This document shows positions 21,252-30,295 of a DNA stretch of 64,000 bases, piece by piece. The position numbers were made by a program, and so were the translations under genes. Below the pieces are notes generated by a model. That model saw nothing but the letters and a program-made list of their open reading frames with translations, did not search any database and had not been told where the DNA came from. Position 1 is the first letter of the stretch. Each line of letters starts with the position of its first letter. Source of the DNA: a virus. The DNA is taken from the IMG/VR virus record IMGVR_UViG_3300048687_000087, positions 1 through 64,000 of that record, one strand, 5' to 3'.

Positions 21252-21571
21252 CCGACACCCCCACCACCCCGACCGTCGAGCAGTTGAGCGAGTCCGCGAT
21301 CGCGCTCGGCGTCGAGGCGTACAAGGCCCACCGGGCGGCAGAACACACCGCGCCCGTCGTCAAGATGGCGTCCGCCGCCATTGCCAAAGCCGGGCAGGCC
21401 GGTGCTTCTGTCGGTTGGATCGCCGACCAGATCGACCTTCGGTATGCCGCATACCTGCTCAACATCCACACCCAGCCCGGATTTGAGGAGACCGTGGCGC
21501 TTGACGGAGACCTCGAGCACCCGGAGAACGCGGCCGGCGAGGTAGTCGACCTGACCGGGAAGGCGGCATGA
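21248..21571 (+). CDS. Hypothetical protein, 107 aa
   Basis: ATG 21248 overlaps the previous stop and follows GGAGGG. The product is helical (VEQLSESAIALGVEAYKAHR) with a middle segment VGWIADQIDLRYAAYLLNIH. No known motif. It is coupled to the two-TM gene at 21568. Confidence 0.6.
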   Translation: MTDTPTTPTVEQLSESAIALGVEAYKAHRAAEHTAPVVKMASAAIAKAGQAGASVGWIADQIDLRYAAYLLNIHTQPGFEETVALDGDLEHPENAAGEVVDLTGKAA

Positions 21572-21765
21572 GCGGGCCCCTCGCACCGAAGCGACTCGCC
21601 ACGCTTGCCGCGGGTACGACGGCCGCGCTCGCCGCGGTCGCCGGCGCCAGTCATGCGGCGGGTGCACCCGAGACGCTCGTCGCCGCCACGGTCGGTGTCC
21701 TCGGCTTCGGCGGGGTATCCGTCGCCGCCGCCATACGCGGACAGAAGCAGGAGGCGGTCCGGTGA
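21568..21765 (+). CDS. Two-TM small membrane protein, 65 aa
   Basis: The product has two hydrophobic segments (LATLAAGTTAALAAVAGASH and LVAATVGVLGFGGVSVAAAI) between basic ends. It overlaps neighbours by 4 nt on both sides. It may add to the membrane assembly of the transfer module; no family is assigned. Confidence 0.6.
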   Translation: MSGPLAPKRLATLAAGTTAALAAVAGASHAAGAPETLVAATVGVLGFGGVSVAAAIRGQKQEAVR

Positions 21766-22199
21766 CGATGCAGACGCCCATGAGTATCGGGGACGCGTTC
21801 AACGGCTTCGATTTCCGCACCAACGAGGGGCCCGAAGGGACCGACTACTTCTTCGCCGGACACCTCACGGCCGTACAGATCGCAGAAACGTACTACGCGA
21901 TCTACCCCGAGCACCGGACCCGATTCCCGTACACCGTTGACCCGGGCAGCGTCCGCCACACGTGGACGCGGTTCACTGAGCACGCCGACGACTGCTATCT
22001 CGTGACGGGCGACGAGGAGCCGGGCCCGCTCAACTTCGAGGAGTTCTACATCTGTTGCACCTGCCACTCCGCAGGTAACTCGGAGGTGGGCACCGGCTAC
22101 GAATACCGGCACGCCCACCCCGCCACAGAAGGCCAGTCCGGGGCGATACCCGTTACGTGGGTGTCCATCCCCATGGCCCGCGAGGAGCTCGCTGCCTGA
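21762..22199 (+). CDS. Hypothetical protein, 145 aa
   Basis: GTG 21762 overlaps the previous stop. The protein is soluble with aromatic-rich segments (DAFNGFDFRTNEGPEGTDYF) and CCTCHS. No family is recognised. A strong terminator-like hairpin at 22211-22243 follows, so this is probably the last gene of the conjugation module. Confidence 0.6.
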   Translation: MTMQTPMSIGDAFNGFDFRTNEGPEGTDYFFAGHLTAVQIAETYYAIYPEHRTRFPYTVDPGSVRHTWTRFTEHADDCYLVTGDEEPGPLNFEEFYICCTCHSAGNSEVGTGYEYRHAHPATEGQSGAIPVTWVSIPMAREELAA

Positions 22200-22210
22200 C
22201 CCGCAACATC

Positions 22211-22243
22211 AGCGCGCCCCGGCAGGTCTAGTGCCGGGGCGCT
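22211..22243 (+). terminator. Hairpin at the end of the conjugation module
   Basis: AGCGCGCCCCGGCA and TGCCGGGGCGCT pair over about 12 bp around a 7-nt loop, 12 nt after the stop at 22199. Confidence 0.65.
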
Positions 22244-22299
22244 GCTGTGACCGTACATGGAGCCGACTGTTCCTCTCGCAGCGCGGGCAGACCAGTCGC

Positions 22300-22707
22300 A
22301 TGTCGACGCCCGGGAACGACGAGCAACGGCGGGCCGAAGACGCCCGCTTGTGGGAGCACTGGCTGCACGAAGAGGAAATGATCTTCCAGCGCGGCAACCT
22401 GTTCCTCATCGCTCAATCGCTCCTCGCCGTCGCGTACAGCACGATCGCGACAGGCATCGGGGAGCATGGGCAAGCGCGCGTCATGGCCGCGTTCGGGATC
22501 GCGCTGACCCTGGGCTGGCTGTTCGTGGGCGACCGGCACCTCAAGTTTCACCAGGCGATCTATCGGCGCACTTTGGGGAGATTCCCTGATGTTGCAGCTA
22601 CTGAGGCCGCTTGTCGCAGGCCGGGCCCCACTACGCTGCCGTTCATCATTTATGGCCTGCCGTCCATGGCCGCGGTCATGTGGATTGTTCTGCTGATCAT
22701 CACCTAG
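22300..22707 (+). CDS. Small integral membrane protein, 135 aa
   Basis: ATG 22300 gives MSTPGNDEQRRAEDARLWEH. Two membrane segments (NLFLIAQSLLAVAYSTIATG and MAAFGIALTLGWLFVG) and a C-terminal third (FIIYGLPSMAAVMWIVLLII) flank RHLKFHQAIYRR. This resembles a family of small membrane proteins found beside phage and defence genes, without known function. It is convergent with the leftward gene at 22754, with a terminator between. Confidence 0.6.
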   Translation: MSTPGNDEQRRAEDARLWEHWLHEEEMIFQRGNLFLIAQSLLAVAYSTIATGIGEHGQARVMAAFGIALTLGWLFVGDRHLKFHQAIYRRTLGRFPDVAATEAACRRPGPTTLPFIIYGLPSMAAVMWIVLLIIT

Positions 22708-22720
22708 GCCGACACGACAG

Positions 22721-22749
22721 GGCCCCGGCCGCTATCGGCGGTCGGGGCC
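22721..22749. terminator. Bidirectional terminator between convergent genes
   Basis: GGCCCCG-GCCG-ctat-CGGC-ggt-CGGGGCC is followed by TTCGTT. It lies 14 nt after the rightward stop at 22707 and just past the leftward stop at 22754. Confidence 0.7.
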
Positions 22750-22753
22750 TTCG

Positions 22754-23260
22754 TTAAGGCGTCTTCTTCAGGAGCTCGTCGAGTTCCGTCCGGCAGGCGT
22801 CTGAGTAGGCCTGTCGGCGAGACTCGAACGCGGGGCTGTAGTAACGCTCGTGGAACATGCTGCGGTCGCCGCCGTGTCTGAAGCTTATGAGGCCCTCGTC
22901 CAGCTCGCGTGCGTACTCATAGAGCGCCGTCGCGGCGGAGGCCACGGGTGCGGGCCCGTGGAGTTCGATGAGGGTGAACGATGTGACGAGCGGAGTCCAT
23001 TCATCAAACAGGCTGAGCCACCGCTCCTCGTCATCGGGTGATCCATGGGAGTACGCCATGCAGGCATTGCGGTAGGCGGCAACATGGACGATGAAGTTCT
23101 CGTACACGGTGCGCCGTTTGTCGATCTCCGCTTTGCGGAGAGCGGCCTTCTCGCCTTCTTGTGCCTGCCTGAGGGCGTACCGGCTCGAGATTGCCTGACC
23201 TACGACGGCGGCGCCCCCACCGATGAGAGCGCCGATCACCCCTGCTATCGCACTATCCAT
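22754..23260 (-). CDS. Single-TM protein with coiled coil, 168 aa
   Basis: Read leftward from ATG 23260 (MDSAIAGVIGALIGGGAAVV). One Gly-rich membrane helix is followed by a charged helix with RQAQEGEKAALRKAEIDKRR and then a helical domain with several Tyr and Trp. Phages and Streptomyces elements encode many such proteins; a moron or exclusion role is possible. ATGs at 23290 and 23272 are alternatives with no better ribosome site. Confidence 0.6.
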   Translation of the reverse strand: MDSAIAGVIGALIGGGAAVVGQAISSRYALRQAQEGEKAALRKAEIDKRRTVYENFIVHVAAYRNACMAYSHGSPDDEERWLSLFDEWTPLVTSFTLIELHGPAPVASAATALYEYARELDEGLISFRHGGDRSMFHERYYSPAFESRRQAYSDACRTELDELLKKTP

Positions 23261-23293
23261 GCGTGCGAGTCTCATGGTCGTGGAGATCAACTG

Positions 23294-23482
23294 TCAGGCG
23301 GTCGGCGCCGTTTGCTCTTGATCGTTACCCGCCGCCGGTACAGCACGCGCCACCCAGCCGCGGCCTGCCGCATCCGTCGGCGTGGTGGCGGGCTGTAACC
23401 CCATCCGCTCGCATAGCAGCCGCAGTTGCTCCAGGCAGGCTGCACGGGATCCGGCGCGCACCATGAACACGACGTCGTCCAT
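23294..23482 (-). CDS. Small hypothetical protein, 62 aa
   Basis: Read leftward from ATG 23482. The product has a beta start MDDVVFMVRAGSRAACLEQL, a helix LRLLCERMGLQPATTP and a basic end. Codon bias is good but no ribosome site is visible, so confidence is moderate. Confidence 0.45.
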   Translation of the reverse strand: MDDVVFMVRAGSRAACLEQLRLLCERMGLQPATTPTDAAGRGWVARAVPAAGNDQEQTAPTA

Positions 23483-23568
23483 GACTGGAGTGTGCCCGGG
23501 ACGGTGGGGGAGTAGGGCCGAAACCCGGGAACCTTCGACTCAACGCTGCCTCAGGCCAAGGTCGACTC

Positions 23569-24297
23569 TCATGGCGACTGTGCCCACGTGCCGCAGTCAC
23601 GTGAGGTGAACAGTTCTCCGGCGTTCACGGTTACCGTGATGCTCTTCGCAGCGGTTGCGAAGTGGTTGGCAAGGATGTCGCCGCCCTTTGTCGTCCGCTC
23701 CCAATAGCAGTCCGCGAGATCGCCCGTGGCACGGTACGTGCCTGGTGGTGCCGTTTCTGCGCTAAGCCCACCACCCTGCTTGATGGTGTACGTGCCCGAC
23801 GACATGGTCCGAACCGACACTGATCCGCCGAGGGCCTCGGCAATCTCCGTTGCGTGCTGCGGACACAGGGGCTTCGCGCCCTCCTTGAGGACCCGCTTCA
23901 TCCCGGCGGTCATCTCCGGCACCTGGTTCTTCGCGAGGGTCTCTGCCGCACCCGGCTCCCAAGAGTCCATCGACTCGCACATCATCAGCACGTACTCAGA
24001 CGCCTGCGTATATCCCTCGGCCTCCCAGCCTTTGGCGTCCGCGGTTGTATCGAATGCCAACGATGCCTTCGTATCCGGGTACTCGTCGGACGGTTCTTCT
24101 TCTGACTCGTCGACGACGGCGTCGCCGCTATCGTCGCCGTAGCCCAAGTCCTTGTTGAGCTGGTCGATCGACTCGTCAGACGCTGTGGCCTTCTCGCGTG
24201 GAGTGTCATCTCCCCCGCAGCCCGCCGCACCGACCCCGAATACCGCCACTGCCATTACGGCAGCCCCCACCCTGCGCATGTTCCTCATGCCCCGCAT
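23569..24297 (-). CDS. Lipoprotein, 242 aa
   Basis: The leftward product has a basic start, a hydrophobic stretch (VGAAVMAVAVFGVGAAGC) and a lipobox with Cys27, so it should be exported and lipidated. An acidic linker (VVDESEEEPSDEYPD) precedes a globular domain with several Cys. Phage- and plasmid-borne lipoproteins often exclude other phages or donors at the envelope; here this is inference from location. No known domain is recognised. Confidence 0.75.
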   Translation of the reverse strand: MRGMRNMRRVGAAVMAVAVFGVGAAGCGGDDTPREKATASDESIDQLNKDLGYGDDSGDAVVDESEEEPSDEYPDTKASLAFDTTADAKGWEAEGYTQASEYVLMMCESMDSWEPGAAETLAKNQVPEMTAGMKRVLKEGAKPLCPQHATEIAEALGGSVSVRTMSSGTYTIKQGGGLSAETAPPGTYRATGDLADCYWERTTKGGDILANHFATAAKSITVTVNAGELFTSRDCGTWAQSP

Positions 24298-24372
24298 AGT
24301 CCGCCGTCGATGCTGCAGGGAGAAGCGGTCTCCAGGATTCGCTGAACAGTCGTTACATTGCGGCGAGATGCC

Positions 24373-24546
24373 CTATCGCCCGCGGGTGCCATTGCGGGCC
24401 ATGCGGGAGCGGGCGGCGTGGGTGCGGCCGGCGTTGCTGATGCGGGCGGCCTTCGTCTTGGAGGCCCCTTGTCGGCGGAGCGCGCGGTAGACGTTCCAGC
24501 GGCTGCGGTAGACGAAGCCATGGCGTCCGCCTCGATCGCTGACCAT
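24373..24546 (-). CDS. Small basic protein, 57 aa
   Basis: Read leftward from ATG 24546 with GGAGG 6 nt upstream. The sequence VSDRGGRHGFVYRSRWNVYR, then ALRRQGASKTKAARISNAGR, fits a group of small basic phage proteins with a Q/K-G-x-S-K-x-x-A-A-R-I-x-N-A motif (DUF7218-like). It lies immediately upstream of, and divergent from, the terminase genes. Confidence 0.65.
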   Translation of the reverse strand: MVSDRGGRHGFVYRSRWNVYRALRRQGASKTKAARISNAGRTHAARSRMARNGTRGR

Positions 24547-24631
24547 GCGCACCTCCGGCCTCAGCTTCACCTTCAATAATGCGCCCGAGTGGGGTGTTGG
24601 TCAGGCCATAGGGGTGAAGTTTGTGGTGGTG

Positions 24632-24648
24632 ACCTACGATTCAAAGGT
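24632..24648. promoter_or_regulatory. 17-bp late-operon operator, copy 1
   Basis: ACCTACGATTCAAAGGT, 33 bp before the terminase small subunit gene. It matches copy 2 (26825-26841) at 15 of 17 positions, and both are followed by GAAG. It is a near-palindrome with arms ACCTNNGA / TCAAAGGT. Confidence 0.6.
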
Positions 24649-24680
24649 GAAGGGTGTTCATTCTGGAGTCGAGGAGACCC

Positions 24681-25283
24681 ATGGCCGGCCCGTTTCCATA
24701 CCGGAAGAAGAACACGCCCGACCGCGTCCATGCTGCCGAGGTCGTCTTCGAACTCAAGGCGCGCGGCCTGACGTTCGCCGCCATCGACGATCTCACCTCC
24801 GATCCCGACGGCCCCACCGGCGGGCATCGCATTGCCGCCAGCACTGCCCGCGATCTCGTTCGTGAAGAAGCCGCGCGCCGCCTCGACCCGAAGATCGACA
24901 CGTGGCGGGCCGTCGTCCTCGAACGCATCGAGAACGCCCTCCCGCGCCTCGACCGCCTTGAGCAAGTCGCCCTCGGCGTCCTGGAGAAGCACCACATCAC
25001 CGTCAACAACGGGCGGATCATCAAGCTCGACGACGGCGAACCCCTCGCCGACTACGGGCCCGTCCTCGCCGCCATCGACCGCCTCGTCAAAATCGAAGGC
25101 GAACGCACGAAGAACCACGACGCCCTCCGCAAACTCTTCGGCCTCGACATGCCCGTCCGAGTCGACGCCACCATCACCGAAACCACCCAACAGGACATTG
25201 AACTGCAGGAACTCATACGGGAAGCCAAGGTGAGGGTGGCGGGCGAAGAGCAGCAGATCACCGAAGGCGTCGACGAGGCCTGA
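24681..25283 (+). CDS. Terminase small subunit-like protein, 200 aa
   Basis: ATG 24681 has GAGGAG 7 nt upstream. The N-terminal half looks like an HTH (AEVVFELKARGLTFAAIDDL), and the C-terminal half holds helices for oligomerisation (VLERIENALPRLDRLEQVAL). Its place directly before the large terminase and its length fit a small subunit, which recognises the packaging site. The call depends mainly on synteny. Confidence 0.65.
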   Translation: MAGPFPYRKKNTPDRVHAAEVVFELKARGLTFAAIDDLTSDPDGPTGGHRIAASTARDLVREEAARRLDPKIDTWRAVVLERIENALPRLDRLEQVALGVLEKHHITVNNGRIIKLDDGEPLADYGPVLAAIDRLVKIEGERTKNHDALRKLFGLDMPVRVDATITETTQQDIELQELIREAKVRVAGEEQQITEGVDEA

Positions 25284-25284
25284 C

Positions 25285-26832
25285 ATGGTGACCGCGGTCC
25301 GCCCGCGCGGCTATCTCGACGGCCTGGATGCCGAGTCGTTCGACCTTGACGTCTACCTCGCCCGGTTCGATGCCCGCCTTCTCGCCGACGAGGAGGGCCG
25401 GCGCACGCTCACGCGCCTGGACCCGCTGCTGTTTGCGCTCGTCTACGCCCGGCATCATCTCCGAGATCCCGGGGGTCGGTTGACGTTCGGTGACGCGCAC
25501 CTGGACTGGTGCCGTGCGGCCCGCGCCTGGGTGCGGCCAGCGATCACGCCAGCCGAGCAGCGTGACGCCTACGTCGCTCCTCGCAACATGGGCAAGAGCA
25601 CTTGGTGGTTCCTGCTACTGCCGCTGTGGGCTGCCGCCCACGGGCATGCCCGGTTCGCTGCGGCGTTCGCATCGTCCGCGACTCAGGCGGAGACGCATCT
25701 GGGCACGTTCAAGCGGGAGATCGACTCGAATGAACTGCTGCGCCGCGACTTTCTCGACCTGTGCAGTCCCGCGAAGCGGCCGTCGGGTGGGAACGTCGCG
25801 GACACGCAGAACATGTACATCGCGAAGAACGGGTTCGTGTTCGCGGCCCGCGGTATCGACTCGTCGAACCTCGGCATGAAGGTTGGTGAAGCCCGACCCG
25901 ACCTCATCCTGTGCGATGACATTGAGCCCGATGAGTCGAGCTACAGCCTTGACCTGGCCCGCAAGCGGCGCACCACGCTCATCGACTCGATCCTGCCGCT
26001 CAATGTGTACGCGAGGGTGGTCATCTCCGGCACGGTCACCATGCCGGGCAGCATCATCCACCAACTGGTCAAGCACGGTCGGGGCGTCGAGACCGCGGAC
26101 TGGATTGGCGAGGAGGGTTTCCGTGCGCATTGCACCGCGCCGATCGTGCAGCGTGCCGACGGAACGGAGCGCAGCGTGTGGCCGGCGAAGTGGCCGCTCG
26201 CCTACCTCAAGTCGATTGAGCACACCCGCTCGTTCGCGAAGAACTACGCCAACGACCCGATGGGTGCGGACGGTGAGCTGTGGGCGCCGGAAGACTTCCG
26301 CTATCCCGGCGACGAGGGTGTGGATCCGGTGACGCACATGATGCTGTCGATCGACCCGGCGGTCACCGCGAAGAAGGGCTCGGACTATACGGGGATGGCG
26401 GTCGTGTCGTGGTCGGCGCGGCATCGCCGGTGCACGGTGCATGCGGCGATCGGCTTGAAGATTCAGCCGGGCCCGCTGCTGCGGGAGCGAGTGCTGGCTC
26501 TGCTGGATGAGTATCCGCAGATCGGTCTGATTCTGATCGAGGTCAACCAGGGTGGCGATACGTGGGAGGCGATCCTTCATGGCATGCCGGTGAAGGTGAA
26601 GACGGTTTCGCAGGCGGAGAACAAGTTCACGCGCGCCGAGGGGGTGTTGAACCACTATCAGCGCGGCCGAGTCATTCACGCCCGCCGCCTGGTGGAGGCT
26701 GAGCAGCAGATGTGCGCGTTTCCGAAGGCCCCGCACGACGACCTGGTCGACGCTGTGGGTTCGGCGATCCGCCGGTTCATCCCCAACAAGCCGCGCGAGA
26801 TCTTCAAGGCGAGTAGCGCCAGTTACCTTTGA
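25285..26832 (+). CDS. terL: Terminase large subunit, 515 aa
   Basis: The ATPase has Walker A APRNMGKST (98-106) and Walker B LILCDDIE (207-214). The C-terminal RNase H-like nuclease shows D357 (MLSIDPAV), E419 (LIEVNQGGD) and a late acidic cluster HDDLVDA (484-490). The protein pumps DNA into proheads and cuts it. It starts 2 nt after the small subunit, and its stop lies within the second copy of the 17-bp operator. Confidence 0.92.
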   Translation: MVTAVRPRGYLDGLDAESFDLDVYLARFDARLLADEEGRRTLTRLDPLLFALVYARHHLRDPGGRLTFGDAHLDWCRAARAWVRPAITPAEQRDAYVAPRNMGKSTWWFLLLPLWAAAHGHARFAAAFASSATQAETHLGTFKREIDSNELLRRDFLDLCSPAKRPSGGNVADTQNMYIAKNGFVFAARGIDSSNLGMKVGEARPDLILCDDIEPDESSYSLDLARKRRTTLIDSILPLNVYARVVISGTVTMPGSIIHQLVKHGRGVETADWIGEEGFRAHCTAPIVQRADGTERSVWPAKWPLAYLKSIEHTRSFAKNYANDPMGADGELWAPEDFRYPGDEGVDPVTHMMLSIDPAVTAKKGSDYTGMAVVSWSARHRRCTVHAAIGLKIQPGPLLRERVLALLDEYPQIGLILIEVNQGGDTWEAILHGMPVKVKTVSQAENKFTRAEGVLNHYQRGRVIHARRLVEAEQQMCAFPKAPHDDLVDAVGSAIRRFIPNKPREIFKASSASYL

Positions 26833-26841
26833 TTCAAAGGT
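26825..26841. promoter_or_regulatory. 17-bp late-operon operator, copy 2
   Basis: ACCTTTGATTCAAAGGT is a perfect palindrome around a central T. It overlaps the terminase stop codon and precedes the portal start by 37 bp. It is the best-conserved of four related sites. Confidence 0.65.
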
Positions 26842-26877
26842 GAAGCTATATGCTGGCCTTGATGAGAGGTGGCCGCT

Positions 26878-28419
26878 GTGTCGTTGAGTGAACTGATGTA
26901 CGGGATCGGCGAGCTCGACGACGCGCGCCCCGGCTACCGCACCGCCCAGCAGTACTACGACGGCAACGTCCCCGAAGTATTCGCCTCCGCCCGCCTCCGC
27001 CGCGCCCTCGAAGACACGGGCGTCGACTTCCGGTTGAACTTCGCCAAAACCCCGGTCTCTGCCGTGCTCGACCGCCTCGAGATCGCAGCGATCACCGGCG
27101 CCGACGACGACCACACCAAACTCATCGCCAAGGTGTGGGACGACAACGTGATGGACCTCGAGGCCCCCGACATCCACTGCCACGCCTGCACCCTCGGCGA
27201 TGCCTACCTCATCGTTCTCCCCGTCGAAGACGACAACGGGCAGGTCGTCGGGGTGGAAATGCACTACAACTCCCCGCAGACCGTCCGGGCAATCTACTCA
27301 CAGGAGAACCCGCGCGAAGTCGACTACGTCATCAAGCAGTGGTGCGAGGAGCGGACCCTCGGCAAGGTCCAGCGGGCCGAGCTGTACTACGCAGACCGCA
27401 CCGAGCGCTGGGCCACTAAGCCCGGTTCGGATGGGAAGCAGAAGGGGGACTGGGGGCATTGGCTCGCAGACCCCGACGAGGAGGGGGCAGTCCAAGACCC
27501 GGATTCGTGGATCATCGAACACGAATGGGGTCGCCCGCCCGTCTTCCACTTCCGCACCGACCGACCCTACGGGCGACCGGTGCACATCGATGCCTACGGC
27601 CCGCAGAACGCCATCAACAAGCTCAGCATCACGCACATGGGCACCGTCGACTACCAGGGCTTCCCGCAGCGCTACGCGCTCACCGACGCCGCCACCACCG
27701 ACACTTCGGACCTCGAACCCGGAGACTTCGAAGACTTCCCGCCCGACGACGCCAGTAGTGGGCCCACCGACACAGGCGACGACAGCTCCCTGAAGGCCGG
27801 GCCCGGCGAAGTGTGGATGCTCCGCGGCTTCAAGTCCGTCGGCCAGCTCGACGCAGCGCAGCCGTCCGTCTTCCTCGACCCGATCTTGTTCGAAGTGCGG
27901 GCCATGGCGCAGATCACCACCACCCCCCTGCACCTCTTCGACCCGCAAGGGGACGTGCCATCGGGAGAGTCGCTACGAGCGAAGGACGGCCCGTTCGTCA
28001 AGAAGATCCGCAACCTGCAGCGTCACCTGGGCTCAACCTGGCGCGAGGCCTTCCAGTTCGCACTCGAACTCCTCGGTTTCCCGGCCGACATGGTCGATGT
28101 CCGCTGGGTGCCCGCCGCCACCGTGGAAGACAAGACAGGCTGGGAAACCGCCACAGAGAAGGTCCGCAACGGCGTCCCCCGCCGCCAAGTGCTCCTTGAA
28201 GCCGGCTACCGCGAAGAGCAGGTCGATAAGTGGCTGGCCGGCGTCGACGACGCCGAGCTCGCACGGCGCACCGACATCCTCGCCGCTGTTGCGGACAGTG
28301 CGCAGAAGTTGGGCGCCGCCACCACGCTCGGCGTCGTCAGCAGCGAGCAGGCGCAAGCCCTCCTCAACGGCGCGCTCTCCGATATTGAACTTCTCGCCGA
28401 CGTTGAGGCCGTCACATGA
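26878..28419 (+). CDS. Portal protein, 513 aa
   Basis: The length and order (terminase, portal, MuF) and segments such as YRTAQQYYDGNVPEVF, FHFRTDRPYGRPVHIDAYGP and TTPLHLFDPQGDVPSGESLR fit SPP1 gp6-type portals. The portal is the dodecameric DNA channel at the head vertex. GTG 26878 follows AGAGG by 8 nt; GTG 26869 is an alternative giving three more residues. The next gene overlaps by 4 nt. Confidence 0.85.
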   Translation: MSLSELMYGIGELDDARPGYRTAQQYYDGNVPEVFASARLRRALEDTGVDFRLNFAKTPVSAVLDRLEIAAITGADDDHTKLIAKVWDDNVMDLEAPDIHCHACTLGDAYLIVLPVEDDNGQVVGVEMHYNSPQTVRAIYSQENPREVDYVIKQWCEERTLGKVQRAELYYADRTERWATKPGSDGKQKGDWGHWLADPDEEGAVQDPDSWIIEHEWGRPPVFHFRTDRPYGRPVHIDAYGPQNAINKLSITHMGTVDYQGFPQRYALTDAATTDTSDLEPGDFEDFPPDDASSGPTDTGDDSSLKAGPGEVWMLRGFKSVGQLDAAQPSVFLDPILFEVRAMAQITTTPLHLFDPQGDVPSGESLRAKDGPFVKKIRNLQRHLGSTWREAFQFALELLGFPADMVDVRWVPAATVEDKTGWETATEKVRNGVPRRQVLLEAGYREEQVDKWLAGVDDAELARRTDILAAVADSAQKLGAATTLGVVSSEQAQALLNGALSDIELLADVEAVT

Positions 28420-29456
28420 TGGCCCGACGCCGCCACCGGCCCGCCGAGCTGCTGGCGTTCATACGCGGCGAGCAGACCGACGCGGTGCGCGGCCTTGAGG
28501 ACCGCATCGCCGCCGACGCCCTCGGCGACTCTGCGGAGCGGTTCGATGAACTGCAACGGCGCACCCTCATGGCGTGGACTACCGCATTCGGCAGCCCACA
28601 GCAGGACGCCACCGACGTGGGGGCGCTGCGCCGCATCCTGGCCGCCGTCCGCGCCGCAGTGCACCGCATCCTCGGACCGCTCGCCCCTCACTCCCAGAAG
28701 GCGCTAACCGCCCGCCTGGAGGAGGCTGTGCAGCTCGGCGCGCGACAGCATTCCGCCTACCTCGAACGCACAACTACCCGCCGCGGCATACAGGTTGCCG
28801 CCCGGGCCAGCCGCAGTCTGCGCGACACTGCCGCCATCATCGGCGACAGCATTGCCCGGCACCGTGACCGCGCGCTCGGCCTGCTGCAGACCGGTGTCGC
28901 ATCCCGCTGGTCCCGCGTTGCCACCGGAATCGGTGCCGCCCGCAGCGCCCTCAGTGCAGTACGTGCCCACATCACCTGGACTGTTGGTAAAGCCGTCAAC
29001 GAAGGACTCACCGAGAGCATCCGCGCGGTCGGCGCTCGCAAGCTGTGGGTGTCGGAGCGGGACGCCTGCGTGTCCTGCACCGCCTACGCCGGACTCGTCG
29101 TCGACGCCGATCAGGACTTCCCCGGCGGACTCTCCTGGGACCCGCAGCAGCGCGGACGCACCGAACCGGTCGCCGGGCCGCCCTTGCACCCCAACTGCCG
29201 CTGCCGGCTTGCCGCCTGGGAAGACGAGTGGGCGGTCGAAGGCGTGCCGTCGATGCCCGAGGCGCTGCGCCGCGAGGCCCGCCGCTCCATCGCCCGCGGC
29301 TGGTCGCTGCCCACCGAATCCGGTGCCGCCCGTGTCCGGGCGGCCCGCGAGCTCCTCCGCACTGGGGCGGGCCTGCCGAAGAGCGTGGAGGAGTTCGCCC
29401 GGCTTGCCGTATCGGCAGGCCGCTTCCAGAACCGCACCGTCCCTACCGGCCCGTGA
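28416..29456 (+). CDS. MuF-like head morphogenesis protein, 346 aa
   Basis: The C-terminal third has the phage_Mu_F pattern: WVSERDACVSCTAYAG, then GPPLHPNCRCRLA. A helical N-terminal half precedes it. MuF proteins bind the portal inside the head and can be packaged or fused to effectors; no effector domain is visible here. It overlaps the portal gene by 4 nt. Confidence 0.8.
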   Translation: MMARRRHRPAELLAFIRGEQTDAVRGLEDRIAADALGDSAERFDELQRRTLMAWTTAFGSPQQDATDVGALRRILAAVRAAVHRILGPLAPHSQKALTARLEEAVQLGARQHSAYLERTTTRRGIQVAARASRSLRDTAAIIGDSIARHRDRALGLLQTGVASRWSRVATGIGAARSALSAVRAHITWTVGKAVNEGLTESIRAVGARKLWVSERDACVSCTAYAGLVVDADQDFPGGLSWDPQQRGRTEPVAGPPLHPNCRCRLAAWEDEWAVEGVPSMPEALRREARRSIARGWSLPTESGAARVRAARELLRTGAGLPKSVEEFARLAVSAGRFQNRTVPTGP

Positions 29457-29488
29457 TGGGCAACCCGGAATCCCGAGATGGGAGCACC

Positions 29489-30217
29489 ATGAACACCACC
29501 GAGCTCGACGGCATCAGCCTGCCGCCCGGAACCGTCATCGGCTACGTCGCCGGCCGACCCGTCTACAACATCGCCGGAAGCTCCGGCGAAGGAGAAGCCG
29601 ACGGGGGAGACAGCGAGACTTCGGCAGACGAGCCGGAAGGCGACGAGGCGCCCCATGACACAACCGGCGGCGAAGAGGTCGAGGAGGCTGAGGAGCGGGA
29701 GACGCCCAAGCCGGCGCCGCCAGCCGACAAACCCGACGCGTACACGGCGCCGACTGAGGCGGAGTGGCGCAAGACGCAGGCCGCCTTGAAGAAGGCCAAC
29801 GAGGACGGCAAGCGGCACCGGCTGCGGAACAAGGAGCTCGAAGAGGCGTCCCGCGCCAACGAGACGGAGCACGAGAAAGCACTGAGAGAGGAGCGGGAGA
29901 AGGGCGAAGGCCGGTTCCGTGCACCCTTGGTGAAGGCAGCGGCGAAGGCTGCGCTCGCGGAAGCGGGTGTCAGCGGTCCTGCCGATCGTGTGCTGCGGCT
30001 CCTTGACCTCGATGGGCTGTCGGTCGACGACGAGGGTGACGTCATCGGCCTGGACGGGGAGATCGACCGGATACGCGGCGAGTACCCGGAGTTCTTCCAG
30101 AACGCGAAGATGAAGCCGAAGGCAAGGCCAACAGCTGCGGACCGTAAGCCGGTTGAGGAGAAGCCCAAGTCCGCGGCGGAGCGGCACGCTGCTCGTGTGC
30201 TCGGCCGTACCGCTTGA
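29489..30217 (+). CDS. Scaffold-like protein, 242 aa
   Basis: A Gly/Glu-rich acidic region, a Pro-rich hinge and a long charged coiled coil (EEASRANETEHEKALREERE) are followed by a folded segment (LVKAAAKAALAEAGVSGPAD) and a basic C-terminus. This order matches phage scaffold proteins that direct capsid assembly and are later removed. ATG 29489 follows GGGAG. Confidence 0.75.
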   Translation: MNTTELDGISLPPGTVIGYVAGRPVYNIAGSSGEGEADGGDSETSADEPEGDEAPHDTTGGEEVEEAEERETPKPAPPADKPDAYTAPTEAEWRKTQAALKKANEDGKRHRLRNKELEEASRANETEHEKALREEREKGEGRFRAPLVKAAAKAALAEAGVSGPADRVLRLLDLDGLSVDDEGDVIGLDGEIDRIRGEYPEFFQNAKMKPKARPTAADRKPVEEKPKSAAERHAARVLGRTA

Positions 30218-30295
30218 CACCAGCAGGTATATTCATCACCAGGTGAATTGATTCGGTGATCGGATCATCCGCCGCCCAGTACTGCGAGAGCGCCC

